From assembly GCA_001311565.1 (NCBI GenBank), contig BBBM01000009.1, forward strand, positions 19,559-83,558: a DNA stretch of 64,000 nucleotides. Direction: 5' to 3'. Positions 44,936 through 55,921 of the stretch are shown here, in pieces. Every line of letters begins with the position of its first letter. The first letter of the stretch is position 1. This stretch comes from Desulfothermus okinawensis JCM 13304. Lineage in GTDB: Bacteria; Desulfobacterota; Desulfovibrionia; Desulfovibrionales; Desulfothermaceae. The notes under the pieces were generated by a model. That model was not told where the DNA came from. It worked only from the letters and a program-made list of their open reading frames with translations, and did no database searches. The position numbers and the translations under genes were made by a program.

Positions 44936-45013
44936 TTCCCTACGCCAGTATTACCTGGATCAGGTTCCATGGGTATGATCTCAGCCCCACGCCATATGGG
45001 GGCACCCCAATCG
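44935..45013 (-). promoter_or_regulatory. TPP riboswitch (THI box)
   Basis: On the reverse strand the conserved elements appear in order: GGGGTGCC, GGGCTGAGAT, CCATGGAACCTGATCCAGG and TAATACTGGCGTAGGGAA. This is a complete aptamer, ending 83 bases ahead of the thi4 start. Thiamine diphosphate binding would turn off thi4-thiD-thiC. Confidence 0.95.
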
Positions 45014-45039
45014 GAAGCCCAGGATGAATGACCAATATG

Positions 45040-45284
45040 TTAATTAATAGATCTGTTCATTGCAAGGTCTAATTTTTTTCTTTCTCTGTTCATACATTCA
45101 GGGACCTTAAAACCACCTTTGCCCTTTGGAATGCCCTTTGGTCTAATAGATGCTGCTGAGATCTTTTTTTCTCAATTTTTTTAGAACCACATTTTGGGCA
45201 AATTGGAGAAATTTCTTCCTTTGGTAAGATTACCAGTTCAAATTCATTTGAGCAATCTAAACATTTAAATTCATATATGGGCAT
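45040..45284 (-). CDS. FmdB-family zinc-ribbon protein, frame broken
   Basis: Short regulatory-type zinc ribbon. MPIYEFKCLDCSNEFELV and SPICPKCGSKK supply the four metal-binding cysteines. The tail ISAASIRPKGIPKGKGGFKV is typical of the family. About 80 residues. The runs at about 45174-45180 and 45164-45170 each carry one base too many; a 7-base run at about 45072-45078 leaves the exact end open (stop at 45040 as read, or 45069 if that run is also one too long). It lies just upstream of the riboswitch. Confidence 0.78.
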
Positions 45285-45432
45285 GGTCCTCCTCCTTAAA
45301 ATTGGTATTCATTTGCAGAATCCAAGAAACACTATACACTGAAATCCATTTTTTTCAAGTTGATTTTTTTGTCAATATTTTCTTAAATAATGTAATCTGC
45401 TTATTTCTTTAGCGCCGATTTATGGACCAAGG

Positions 45433-45515
45433 GATTAGTGAATAGTGAGTAGTGGAAGGTAGAAGGGTTGAAACCTTGAACTTAACACTTTGAACGTTGA
45501 ACCTTGAACATTGGG
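45433..45515. repeat. Low-complexity intergenic repeat island 4
   Basis: ATTAGTGAATAGTGAGTAGTGG, GGTAGAAGGGTTGAA and repeated TTGAAC units (CCTTGAACTTAACACTTTGAACGTTGAACC in outline) match islands 1 and 2. It fills the gap between the FmdB and HD-domain genes. Confidence 0.7.
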
Positions 45516-45524
45516 ATATGAGCC

Positions 45525-46140
45525 ATGTACAAAGATTATTATGATGTTTTAACACCTTTTGAGATTTTAGATAATGGTTGTGGTTCAATACCTGATGAAG
45601 GAGAGTGTTTTCGTCTTTGGGATGAATATGAGATGATGGAACACATAAAGGGACACAGTATCATGGTAGCAAAAGTGGCCCTGGAGATATCCCTTAGGTT
45701 GAAACAAAAGGGTTATTTAGTGGATGAAAAATTGGTATATGCAACAGGACTTTTACATGATATAGCAAAGACATACACCATAAAAAAATGGGGGATACCA
45801 CAGCCAGCTTGGAGCTGTGTGGATGTTGGATAGGACAAAAAAATTATGCCATAGCCCATGGAATATTGCACCACGTGTTTTGGCCTGGTCCTATTGATTT
45901 TAAAAGGTTTTGGCTTCCTTTGATTATAATATATTCTGATAAGAGGGTTAACCATGACAAGATTGTCAGTTAGAAGATAGACAAAAATACATACTTAAAA
46001 GATATGGTTGGACCTATGAGAGGATGCAGAGGATCCTCTATTCCTTTAAACAGGCAAGGTTGATTGGGGATAAATTAACAAAAATTATGGGGGTAGATGT
46101 AAATGCGTGTACTTTTAATAGCAGGGGGATGGTCAGCTGA
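45525..46140 (+). CDS. HD-domain phosphohydrolase family protein, frame broken three times
   Basis: Metal-dependent phosphohydrolase. MEHIKGHSIMVAKVAL supplies the first His, LLHDIAK the HD pair, and IAHGILHHVFWPG later ligands. About 204 residues. Extra A at about 45784-45790 and 45837-45843, and a missing T near 45970 (reads KIVSLEDRQKYILKRYG). The end overlaps ddl by 38 bases as read; one G fewer near 46089 would stop it just before the ddl start. Its substrate is unknown. Confidence 0.78.
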
Positions 46141-47006
46141 GAGGGATGTTTCTTTAAGTGGAGCAGAGTTTATTGAAAAGGCACTTACAGACCTTGGACA
46201 TGAGGTGATTTTCTTTGATCTAGCAAAGGATTTAGAGAATTTACCTAAAATTGCCAGGGAAGTTGATTTTGCATTTATAAATTTACATGGATCTCCTGGA
46301 GAGGATGGTTTGGTGCAGGCTATGCTAGATCTTTTTGAATGCCCATACCAGGGAGCAGGTCCAGGTCCTTCAATGATAGCCTTAAATAAGGTGTGTACCA
46401 AGGTGATTTTTAAGGAAAATGGGATACTCACCCCTAAATGGGAGTTTATTCCCATGCCCCCTGGCAACGATTGGACTCCCATGCTGGAGTTTCCCGTGGT
46501 TGTTAAACCAAACAGTGGTGGCTCAAGTGTTGATATTGAGATAGTGGATAGTAAAGAGGGTTTGTTTTCTGCTATGAAAAAAATTTTAGACCAGAGAGAG
46601 GGGGTATTGTTAGAGGAAAAAATAGATGGCATGGAGATCACATGTGGTGTTTTGGGAGACAACTCCCTCCCTCCAGTATTAATTGAACCAGGCTCTAAGT
46701 CTGATTTTTTTTGATTATTACAGTAAGTACACCAAGGGTGCGGCAAAAGAGATCTGTCCTGCTCCAATTTCTGAAGATTTAAGTAAAAAGATAATGGATC
46801 TTGCCCTTAAATGCCATAAGGTTTTGGGACTTTCAGGATATAGCAGGACAGATTTTATTGTACAGGGCAATGAGATCTATGCATTAGAGGTAAATACCTT
46901 GCCTGGAATGACTGAGACCAGTCTCCTTCCCCAGGAGGCTGCTGCTATTGGTATTGATTTCAAAGGGTTAATTCAAAGGCTAATTGAGCTTGGGATGAGG
47001 AGGTAG
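46103..47006 (+). CDS. ddl: D-alanine--D-alanine ligase, frame broken once
   Basis: ATP-grasp ligase making D-Ala-D-Ala for peptidoglycan. MRVLLIAGGWSAERDVSLSG, FINLHGSPGEDG, YQGAGPGPSMIALNK, VVVKPNSGGSSVDI and the metal site YALEVNTLPGMTETSL are present. About 300 residues. One T too many in the run at about 46704-46711. It is not beside mur or fts genes; the neighbours are an HD protein and a universal stress protein. Confidence 0.93.
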
Positions 47007-47009
47007 TAG

Positions 47010-47465
47010 ATGGATAATGGATTTTATAAACATATTTTGGTAATGACTGATTTTAGTGAAGATTCCTTGTATGCAGTTAAGATTGCTGGAAAGCTGGCAA
47101 AAATGTCTGGATGTAAGCTTACAATTTTACACGTTGCCCACGACGAGAGCCAACTCTCTTTATTTGGTGGTGAAGATTTTCTAAAAAAAAGTAATTGAGA
47201 GGTTAGATGAAGAGATAGATTCAAAATTTGAAAATTTAAAAGAGGAAGTCAGTATTTTAAAGCAAATAGAGGTAACCAAGAAGATCAGGCGAGGGATACC
47301 ATACGTAGAGGGACTGTTAGAAATAGAAAAAGGAATATATGACCTTGTGGTTATGGGATCCCATGGCAATACCAGTATTAAAAATTTTTATGGAGTACAG
47401 TTGAAAAGGTTGCCAGGAGATCTCCTGTAAGTGTGCTGATAACCAGAAGGCCAAGGTCCAAATAG
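47010..47465 (+). CDS. Universal stress protein (UspA family), frame broken twice
   Basis: Small cytoplasmic ATP-binding stress protein. ILVMTDFSEDSLYAVKIAGKL starts the fold, and DLVVMGSHGNTSIKNFLWST followed by VARRSPVSVLI is the nucleotide loop G-2x-G-9x-G(S/T). About 151 residues. One A too many at about 47184-47191, and one T missing near 47386. It starts three bases after the second stop codon of ddl and ends inside a terminator hairpin. Confidence 0.85.
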
Positions 47466-47485
47466 ACCCTGGCCCTATTTTTTTT
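47449..47485 (+). terminator. Rho-independent terminator after usp
   Basis: GGCCAAGGTC pairs with GACCCTGGCC (one mismatch) over a six-base loop, followed by CTA and eight T. It includes the usp stop codon and abuts the convergent TRAP gene. Confidence 0.85.
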
Positions 47486-49545
47486 ATCCTGCAAAAGATA
47501 TCTCAGTCCTCATCCTGATCTTTTGTATGAGCAGTACAAACCCAAATAGTGCAAGACCTGGGACATACATAAGGTATTTTAACTTTGGTGATAAATGTAG
47601 AAGATCAATTCCTATTTGAGGGTTAAAAAGAATTAAAGCTGCAGCCAGGAGAAACGGGATATCATACCATTTATTCCTGGTTATGAGCCAGCCCTGAAGC
47701 ACGCTTGTAAAGGCAAAAGCAGCAAATACTGCCATTATAAATATTAAAATTCCCAGGCTCCAGCTGTTTATGTGGTGGAGTATTAGATCAGGATTGAATA
47801 CAAACATAAAGGGAATTATGGCAGTTCTCATATCATATAAAAATCCTTGTAAGCCAGTTGGGATTGGCTCTGAATCTGCCAGTGCTGCTGCTGCATATGA
47901 CGCAAGGCCAACTGGCGGAGTATCGTCTGCCAATATCCCGAAGTAAAAGCAAAATAAATGGGCTGCCATAAGAGGGATAAAATATCCATACCTACTTCCA
48001 ACTTCAACAATAACTGGAGCAGTAAGTGATGCCATGACAATATAGGTTGCTGTAGTTGGTAGTCCCATTCCAAGAAGTAAAGATGCAATTGCTGTAATGA
48101 GTAGGAGGAGAAAGATATTCCCCTGGGCGAGTTGTTCCACTATCTCAGTTATCATGCTTCCTATGCCTGTATTCACAAGTCCTACTATGATACCAGCAGA
48201 AGCACATGCAAGGGCCACAGAGATCATATTTCTGGAGCCACCAACAAACCCATCACCTATTAATTTAAATCCATTTTTTTATCCCAGTGAGGATGAAATT
48301 TTCTGAGCTTCCCTTTTTCTTCAATGCAATTATTTCCTGTATAAATATTATGGCTGCAAGGACTAAAATGGATCTAAAGGCTGCAAGTTCTGGCGAATGT
48401 CTAAGAACCACCAGTTCCCACACCAAAAGTCCAATTGGAATTAGATAGTGGGCACCATTTTTTTATTGTTTCCCAGAAACTGGGTATTTTTTTCTGGTGG
48501 TAGACCTTTCATACCTAGTTTACTGGCCTCTAAGTGTGTTACAAAGAACAGGGCAAAATATGATACAAAAGCAGGAATGGCTGCTGCCTTTACTACATCA
48601 ATATATGGGACGTTTACATATTCTGCAATAATAAATGCAGCAGCACCCATAACAGGTGGCATGAGCTGTCCATCTGTACTTGCTGCCACCTCTGTTGCTG
48701 CAGCCTTGGTAGCAGGATACCCCACACTTTTCATAAGTGGGATGGTAAATGTTCCAGTGGTAACGATATTGGCTATACTGGATCCTGACACAAGTCCAGT
48801 CAATGCACTTGATACAATGGCTGCCTTGGCAGGGCCCCCTTTAAATTTACCAAGGAGAGAAATGGCCAGATCTATAAAAAAATTTACCTGCACCAGCCTT
48901 TTCCAACATGGATCCAAGGAGCACAAACAAATAAACTATGGTTGCTGAAACACCTAAGGGTATACCAAATATCCCCTCTGTGGATAGGGATATCTGGCTA
49001 ACATATTTAGATAAATTCACTCCCTTATATGCAAGTACATCTGGCATGTATGGACCAAAAAAATGCGTATAATGAAAAAAATTATTGCTATAATTGAAAG
49101 GGCTGGTCCAATCGATCTTCTTGTTGCCTCAAGGAGCAAAATAACCATGAGCAGTCCAATTACAATGTCCCGTGTAATGGGCGATCCAGACCTCATTGCA
49201 AGTCCATTGTAATCTAAAACAATGTAGAGAACAGATAGTGCCCCTCCTATGGCAAAGACATAATCGATTAATGGTATCTTATCTGTTACACTTAAGAATT
49301 TTAGACCCCTTTTGGGCTTTTTAAATAGGGGTATAGTTAAAAATACAAGGGTAATTGCAAAGGCAAGGTGTATGGCCCTAACATATGTACTGTTCATTAT
49401 TAAAAAAACTTGCAAGAGACAGCTGAAAAAGGGCCCAGGATATTGCAATTGTGTTAAACAGATATCTCTCAAATGGCCTAAACTGCCTGAGTTCCCCAGT
49501 CTCTTCCTTTAGGATCTCTTTAGCTTTTTCCACTCTATCAACCAT
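47484..49545 (-). CDS. TRAP transporter permease, 4TM/12TM fused type, frame broken
   Basis: Secondary importer using ion gradients, partner of a TAXI binding protein. About 684 residues with many helices. DctQ-like N-terminal helices (IVLDYNGLAMRSGSP, IVIGLLMVILLLEATRR) precede the DctM-like part: GIPLGVSATIVYLFVLLGSM, GLVSGSSIANIVTTGTFTIP, PPVMGAAAFIIAEY, and in the second half LLLGMGLPTTATYIVMASL and GILADDTPPVGLASYAA. Extra bases at about 49405, 49091, 49058, 48882, 48466, 48276 and nearby. Starts 84 bases after the binding-protein gene, with a strong hairpin between them. Confidence 0.9.
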
Positions 49546-49571
49546 AATTCCCTCTTGTATTTCTTAAGTAA

Positions 49572-49604
49572 TAAGAAGGAGAGACTACTAGTCTCTCCTT
49601 CTTA
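49572..49604 (-). promoter_or_regulatory. Intercistronic hairpin between TAXI and TRAP permease genes
   Basis: TAAGAAGGAGAGAC and GTCTCTCCTTCTTA form a perfect 14-base stem with a five-base loop. No T tract follows on the reverse strand, so it probably protects the upstream message or attenuates rather than fully terminates. Confidence 0.7.
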
Positions 49605-49628
49605 AAAGTTAAGTTTTATAGTTTGAAC

Positions 49629-50670
49629 TTATTGTAAGTATTTTAAATATTTCTTTTTGTATTTTGCAGGGATTAGTTCTGGTTTTAGGTATTTTATAAG
49701 GCCAGATTCTTTGTAATACTTAAGCGCTCCCCTGTGGATTGGTGCAGTTAAACCCTGGAGCATATTTTCTTTTGTTAGAACAGCATAGGCAGGATGTAGT
49801 TTTTTTAAATGCTTCAAAATTATCAAATACCTCTTTTGTAATCGCATATACGATTTTTGGGCTTACTTTTTTTAGATGTAATAAAGGTTGCTTTTACTCC
49901 AATGGTTGGGATGTCTTCTTTATTTACTGCATCAGGATAGAACTTGTGAGGAATCAAGGACTTTGCGTAATAGGGATATTTTTTTTAAGAGCTTTTCAAC
50001 AGGCTCACCAGTAATTGGCACTATCTTTACTTTAATCCTTCCTGCTGTAGCCTCTTTTATGTTACCATTTGGATGTCCCACAGTATAGAAAAATGCATCA
50101 ATCCTCTCATCTTGCAAGAGTGATGGGGCTTCAACTGCCTTTGCATATTCTGCCTTTATGTCTTTGTTTTCATCTAATCCAAAGGCAGCAAGCACGTCCC
50201 TTGAATTCTGGAGCTGTCCTGATCCTGGATTACCCAGATTTACCCTTTTACCTTTTAAATCCGCAGGGGAATTAATGCCAGAGTCAGCCCTTGCCACAAG
50301 GGTTATTGATTCTGGATGGATGGAGAATACGGACCTTAAGTTTTTCTGGGGTCCCTTGTTTTTCCATTCAGCAAGGCCATACCACGCCTGGTACTGTCTA
50401 TCAGACTGGGCAATACCAAATTCCAGGTCCCCAGATAGTACTGCATTGATGTTGTATACAGATCCAGCTGTGGACTCTACTGTTACTTTTAAGTGATATT
50501 TTTTTGGATTTTTTTTATTGACTATTCTACTTATGGCACCTCCTGTTGGGTAGTATACCCCTGTGACTCCCCCTGTACCAATGGTTACAAATCTGGTCCT
50601 ACTAAAACTACTGGGTGCCCAGATCAAAGTGACGCATAGAGCCAAAATAATTGATAAAATTTTTTTTCAT
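49629..50670 (-). CDS. TAXI-family TRAP transporter substrate-binding protein, frame broken
   Basis: Periplasmic receptor for the TRAP permease. After a signal peptide (ILSIILALCVTLIWAPSSFS) come VTIGTGGVTGVYYPTGGAIS, the family hallmark; VESTAGSVYNINAVLSGDLE; GKRVNLGNPGSGQL; and FFYTVGHPNGNIKEA. About 345 residues. Extra bases at about 50660-50667, 49979-49987, 49868-49874 and 49801-49807. Characterised TAXI proteins bind glutamate, glutamine or other dicarboxylate-like ligands; the ligand here is unknown but may feed the aminomutase operon upstream. Confidence 0.9.
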
Positions 50671-50899
50671 AACCTCTCCTCCTTATAAGTTAAAATATTT
50701 AGTAAAAAATCACCAAACCCATTATGGTAAAGGTAATTGATATGGATAATAAGGGTAATAGGTGATGATTGTCAACATAGATGTAAAACAGTGTTTATTG
50801 ATATAAAAATTTGGATATAAGATCTTTTTGTTTTGGACAGGCTACAGCTTTTTAAAAGGCTTTTTTTTGTTCTTCTTTGGCAAGTAAATAGACCTTATT

Positions 50900-51155
50900 T
50901 TATGGCTTCTGGGAAATTCTCTCTTTAATACTTTTTTTTAAGTGTTTTTTCAGTTGGTCCTGGGATAAATGTATCTTCTCTTGGTAAAATCCATCTTCTT
51001 TGACCAGGAAGGATTTATCACCTGTTTTTTTCAAATAGTACAGATCTGTTTCTTTTGTAAGGTCTGAGTTCTAATTTTTCCCCAATTTCTAGTTTTTTTT
51101 CAATTTTGATATAATGTGGGGTATACAACTTTCTTTGTGTAGCATTTAGTCTTTT
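50900..51155 (-). CDS. Small protein of unknown function, frame broken, start uncertain
   Basis: Between the M20 peptidase and the TAXI gene the reverse strand holds a frame that reads YYLKKTGDKSFLVKEDGFYQ, IHLSQDQLKKHLKKSIKER and ends ISQKP at TAA 50900. One shift near 51070 joins an upstream part containing YIKIEKKLEIGEKLEL. About 80-90 residues, highly charged, no cysteine. No ATG is available in the upstream part; a TTG near 51127 is possible. The amino-acid composition looks like real protein, but I cannot name a family. The 230 bases from 50671 to 50899 show nothing further. Confidence 0.4.
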
Positions 51156-51163
51156 ATAATATG

Positions 51164-52250
51164 TTAAAATAAGGTAACTTTAGCCTTCAGTATGGAGAAA
51201 GTTGTAAGCAGTATTCTCTCAGGTATGGACGATTTAATAATGAATTCCTCTGTACTGTGATCCCTTCCCCCCACAGGTCCCATTCCATCTATTACCGGTG
51301 TGTTACACCTTGCAATAAAGTTGGCATCTGACACACCAGGCCTCACTTGAGGGTCAACTTTTACTCCAGCATCCTTAGATGCTTCACGTATCACTTCATA
51401 CAATCCCATATTTTGTTCAGGCTCCATACAGGGTCTCTTTGATGTTATGGAAAAAATTGAACTCACTCCTGGAGTTTTGTTATTTTCACAAATGTTTCTT
51501 ACTTTTTCCATGAGCTCATTTTCCTGGTGTTCTTTAGAGAACCTGAAATCAGCTAAAAGTGTGCATGATTCTGGAACTGTGTTTGGACCAATACCACCTT
51601 CAATTTTTCCTGCATTGGCAGAGATTCCATTTTCTTTGTCATTTAATTCCTCGATTTCTATTATTTTGCGTGCCATCTCCAGGATTGCCGAAGGTTTATT
51701 TTGTATACTATAAGCTGCATGGGATGCCTGTCCAGTGGTTTCAATCTTAAGACCAATCTTTCCCTTTCTTCCAACTACAACTTCTCCATTTTCTCCAGCC
51801 CCTTCAAATACAAAACCGCACCTTGCTTTTCTTGCATATGATTCAATTAACTCCTTTGAATGGATTGAACCTATTTCTTCGTCTGAATTTATCAAAAACA
51901 CAACTGGCAGGTCTTTGAGTAGGCCCAAATGTCCTAAATAAATTAGTGAAAAGAGGGCCACAATAAGCCCTCCCTTCATATCAAATACCCCAGGCCCAAA
52001 GATTTTTTTCTTTACTTTCAAGAAATTTGTTAAATCCAAGGTCTTCAGGAAAGACTGTATCAATGTGTCCCATTAAGAGGATATAGTTTTTACTAACATT
52101 TGATATAACCAGGTTCCTGTTTTTTTGTTCAATATTAAGTGATGTTGGAACATTATTTGCTAATATCTCCAAACAGTTATAAATACCATCTAAGTTATAT
52201 GAATATGTGTTAATTTCTACAATTTTTCTAAAGAAAGAAATTAAATTCAT
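51164..52250 (-). CDS. M20-family metallopeptidase, frame broken once
   Basis: Zinc-dependent exopeptidase or deacylase. GHIDTVFP holds the first metal His, FDMKGGL the bridging Asp, INSDEEIGS the catalytic Glu pair, and GRDHSTEEF the last His. A dimerisation domain lies between (GQASHAAYSIQNKPSA). About 361 residues. One A too many at about 52000-52006. ATG 52250 lies just after the kamA stop. M20 members cleave di- or tripeptides or remove acyl groups from amino acids; here it may act on the product of the adjacent ligase and aminomutase. Confidence 0.87.
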
Positions 52251-52279
52251 TTCATTTTTTTGAGTAAAATGAAGAAAAT

Positions 52280-53841
52280 TTATTTTTTTATACCTGAAAA
52301 AGGAAAATTCTTTATTTGAGTATTCTTTTTTTGTCTGCATCTGGATATTTTACCTCTTCTCCACTCCATGGTTTTTTTTAAGATAATATTCCCATTATCA
52401 CGTCCCACTACATTGGACCTGTGCAGGGGTATTTTCCCTCCAGCTGTTGCAATATATCTTGGTATTGCATCGCCAGAGATATTTCCATACATGCCTTCCA
52501 CAATGTCCTGGCCAACTTCAATTGGTACCCTTAAATGAGCAAATTGTGGATTCCTGTAACTGCAATTAAAGATATAATACGGCCTTACATAGGCCTCTTG
52601 AATTACCTCACAGAGTTTCCACATCTTCTCCTTTGTATCATTAACACCTTTTAGAAGCACTGCCTGATTTAAAACTGCCATCACCCTTTTGGATATATTT
52701 TTAAAGGCCTTTTTTGAGACAGGGGTGATTTCCTGGGGGGTGTTGATCTGGGTCACCACCCTAACTGGCTTTTTGTCATTGCTCTGTTCTAAAATATCCA
52801 ATAATTCATTATCTATCCTCTGGGGGGTTGTAACAGGTATCCTTGTGCCAAGCCTCTTCAGCTTTACATGGTCTATTTTATCCAACTCATCTAAAATCCA
52901 CTTGATGAGTCTATTGGGCAAAATAAAGGCATCTCCTCCTGTTATTAAAACGTCCCTTATATTCTGGTTTTTTCGGATGTAATCAATTGCCTCTTCATAT
53001 GCCTCTTTTTTTGTAAATTCTGTCTTTTTTTACCTATATGGGCAATTCTGAGACAATGTGTACAATACATTGCACACATGTTGGTTGATTTTATGGTGAG
53101 AACCCTTGGATAAAATTGGTCAATTAACCTTGCAGGGGAATGGTCTGCTGCAACTGGAGGGATCTCCACTCCCACATTGTCAACCATCTCACCTGTTGGT
53201 ACACACTGGATAAGTACTGGATCATCTAGTTTATTTGGCATAATCAACGACGCATAGTATGGAGTTAGCCTCATCCTGTATTTTTTTTGTTACCCTAAGA
53301 ATATCTGAAAAGGCCTTTTCAGGGAGTTTTAACACCTTAGATAGGGTGTCCACATCCTGGATTACGTTTTTGATCTGTCCCTGATAGGTATTAAATTCTT
53401 CTTCTGAGATGTTTAACGCCTTTTTTTATACGTTCTTTATTTTCCAAAATCTGGTCCCATAGTTCTATTCCACTTGGGGCTATTTTATCCTTATTTTCCA
53501 CATAGGTTTTGATCCTCTCATTTGCTTCATCTACAATTTTGAGTGCCCTTAAAACTCTCCCTCCTATGGTTACATGATGTTCGTCTATTTCACCATGTTT
53601 TTCAGCAAGTATGGTCAAATCTTCCTTAGATAGGCCAAAAGATAGGGGGGAGATATTGTCTTTTTCAGCAAAAGAAAGGAGCTTTTTAAATAGATCTACA
53701 ATTGGAGATAAGAGTTCCTTTGATAGAGCTATGTTATATAGTTCTTTGACCTCATCAACAATAGTTCTTGGAAGTTCCTTTTTTTTCTCCTTTAAACAAA
53801 ATATCAAAAAGCTCTGTGGTGTATGTATCCTGATATTGCAT
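52280..53841 (-). CDS. KamA-family radical SAM aminomutase, frame broken
   Basis: PLP- and SAM-dependent 2,3-aminomutase family, making beta-amino acids from alpha-amino acids (lysine or glutamate in known cases). The radical SAM cysteines are in STNMCAMYCTHCLR; ITGGDAFILP, LGTRIPVTTPQRI and YYIFNCSYRNPQF follow the KamA pattern, with KIPLHRSNVVGRD near the end. About 519 residues: a helical N-terminal extension of some 120 residues precedes the usual core. Extra bases at about 53781, 53420, 53281, 53027, 52373, 52327 and 52283. Dropping one T from the last run creates the stop TAA 52280. Substrate cannot be decided. Confidence 0.88.
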
Positions 53842-53874
53842 AATTTTTCCTCCTAACCCAAAAATATAGTGTTT

Positions 53875-55243
53875 TCAATTAATTTTTTTTCCAAACTTAA
53901 TCCCATCTAACATATCCTCTCTGTTATTTGCCACAGATACCACCCTGGCTAAAAATGTCCCTGTGGTGATAATAAAATCATTTCCAATGTGTTCTAAGAC
54001 CATGAAGTCTTTTTTTTAATTTTCCCTGCGCGACTTTTCTAAATACCTCCCTTTCGTTTCTGAACTGGGGTATGTATCCTTCAGTTATGGTATTTGTTGG
54101 AACTTTGAAGTTGTAAGTTCCCCAAAATATTTTTGGACACATATCAGGTTCAATGGTCCCTTCTGGAAATTTTTCCTGTGTTACACTGAAAAGTTCAAGT
54201 TCAGGAAGGTTTGGACTGGAGGGAGGGAGACAATTTTCAAGGGTGCAGCAAAATTCAATGGTGGTCCCCTGTTTTCTGGCATTTATTTCTACAAAAAAAG
54301 ATGTTGAAATCATCATCCACTATAAAATCGCATCCAAAAATCCCCCTGTATCCCAATGAGCCCATAAATCTACCAATTTTTCTTGTATATTCTTTTAGGG
54401 TGTCAATAACTTTTCCTGGAAGCCTGGATGGATAAGTTGATCCAGTAAATTTGTTCCCATCCACAATTTGTTGGTCTGCAACCCCAGCAATATAGACATC
54501 TTTTTCATTTGCCACAACTCCTAGTACTGTAGGATCATAAGAATGGGGGATGTATCTGGAAATAAGATATGTTGTATCCACGCCTTTAAAAAAAATTTTC
54601 CACTTCCCTGTGGTTATAAGCGATTGTGCTACTGGATCCACCAGCACTGTATTCGTGGGATACAAATATCCCCTCATCCCACTCTCTTCTAAGTGCTTTT
54701 ACCTCTTCTATTAGCTCATTAAATCCATTGCATATTTTAAATTCCGCAATTGGAACTAAATTTTTCAGTGAATTATATTGAAAAGGTTTGTTATTGAGTT
54801 TTTTTTACAAGATAGGGATCAGGTCCTATCAATTTAACCTTGGGATGTTGCAGGAGTTTTAAATGGGGAGAGCTCTCATACATATATACATATATTTCAC
54901 CTTGCCTTTGTAAAATTTGTTCAATTAATTCTTGAACGAATTTGCTGTAAGACACAGCAGTGTAAAACTCCATTGCTGTTATTCTGCAACTTACCCTCTT
55001 TTTGTTGTTAGATTTGCATGTATATTTTTCAGCAACAGGGTTTATTACTACAACATTATCATAGTCATATTGTTCAAAGACATCTGGTACTATGGCTATA
55101 AAATCAATTTCTTTATCTGGAAATATTTTTTTTACTGCGTCTTTAAAAAACAAATTAATTCCATATGTTTTTAGCTCACCCACGTATAAAAAATAGTATT
55201 TATCTGGGTCATATTCAAAATTTGAAAATATAATTTTGTCCAT
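53875..55243 (-). CDS. ATP-grasp domain protein (amino-acid ligase-like), frame broken four times
   Basis: Carboxylate-amine ligase fold. The N-terminal domain reads YYFLYVGELKTYGINLFF; the ATP-grasp core has the glycine loop HEYSAGGSSS, then ISRYIPHSYDPTVLGVVAN, and the metal-binding FFVEINARKQGTT with its Glu and Asn. About 455 residues. Extra bases at about 54799-54806, 54591-54598, 54293-54299 and 54010-54017. Similar stand-alone ATP-grasp proteins join amino acids into short peptides; next to a KamA-like aminomutase and an M20 peptidase, ligation of a beta-amino acid is an attractive guess, nothing more. Starts three bases after the gntR stop. Confidence 0.8.
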
Positions 55244-55245
55244 TT

Positions 55246-55898
55246 TTACCCTGCCTCTATTAAATTTGAGATTTTTTTTTCCTGTCTCAAAATAGTGTTC
55301 TCTAATAATATATTCTAGCTCTAATTTGTTTCTTTTTTTTTATTATGTGTAAGATATTTTCATGTCTACTCTTTATTTGATCTGGAGAATAGATTTTGGG
55401 CCAGAAGTTAAAAAAACAGGATATGACATATGAATCCGAATCTTTTGGTTTCATTGAGTAAGAGGTTATTTTCGCATCCCAGAATTAAGAGATTGTGGAA
55501 TTGATCCCCCCATTCAATTAATTTTTTTATTTTTGTGTTTTAATGCGGCATCATACATCTTATTTACAAGATTAGATAATTTTCTGATATTTTTTTAAAT
55601 TAGACTCCATGGAGTTTACAACAGCATAGCCTTCTAAAAGCCCCCGGGTAGTGTATATGTCCATGGCCTCTTGTGGCGTGGTTTTTTTTAGATATGTTCC
55701 TTTGTAAGGTTTATATTCCAGGATTTTTTTCAGCAATGAGTTCCCTTAGGGCTTCTCGTACAGGGGCTCTGCTAATTTTGAGTATTTCTGCTAGTTCTTT
55801 CTCCTTGATTTGATCCCCTGGTGTTACTTTGTGATTGAGTATTAAGTCAATTACGTATTTTTTTTACTTTGTCTTTATAGGTGCTGCGAAAAAAACAT
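55246..55898 (-). CDS. GntR/FadR-family transcriptional regulator, frame broken many times
   Basis: Ligand-responsive DNA-binding protein. The winged helix shows LILNHKVTPGDQIKEKELAE, ISRAPVREALRELIAE and KPYKGTYLKK; an FCD-type helical domain follows (TTRGLLEGYAVVNSM, WGDQFHNLLILGC). About 216 residues. Extra A/T at about 55886, 55858, 55722, 55687, 55591, 55520, 55411, 55334 and 55271. First gene of the aminomutase operon. A perfect palindrome lies 24 bases before its start, so it probably represses its own operon, lifted by the imported or produced amino acid. Confidence 0.8.
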
Positions 55899-55921
55899 AA
55901 TAATTAAAAGTAGTTAATATT

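Noticed and set aside
50671..50899. Additional gene upstream of the TAXI gene
   Set aside because: No frame with protein-like composition on either strand, even after removing run excesses.
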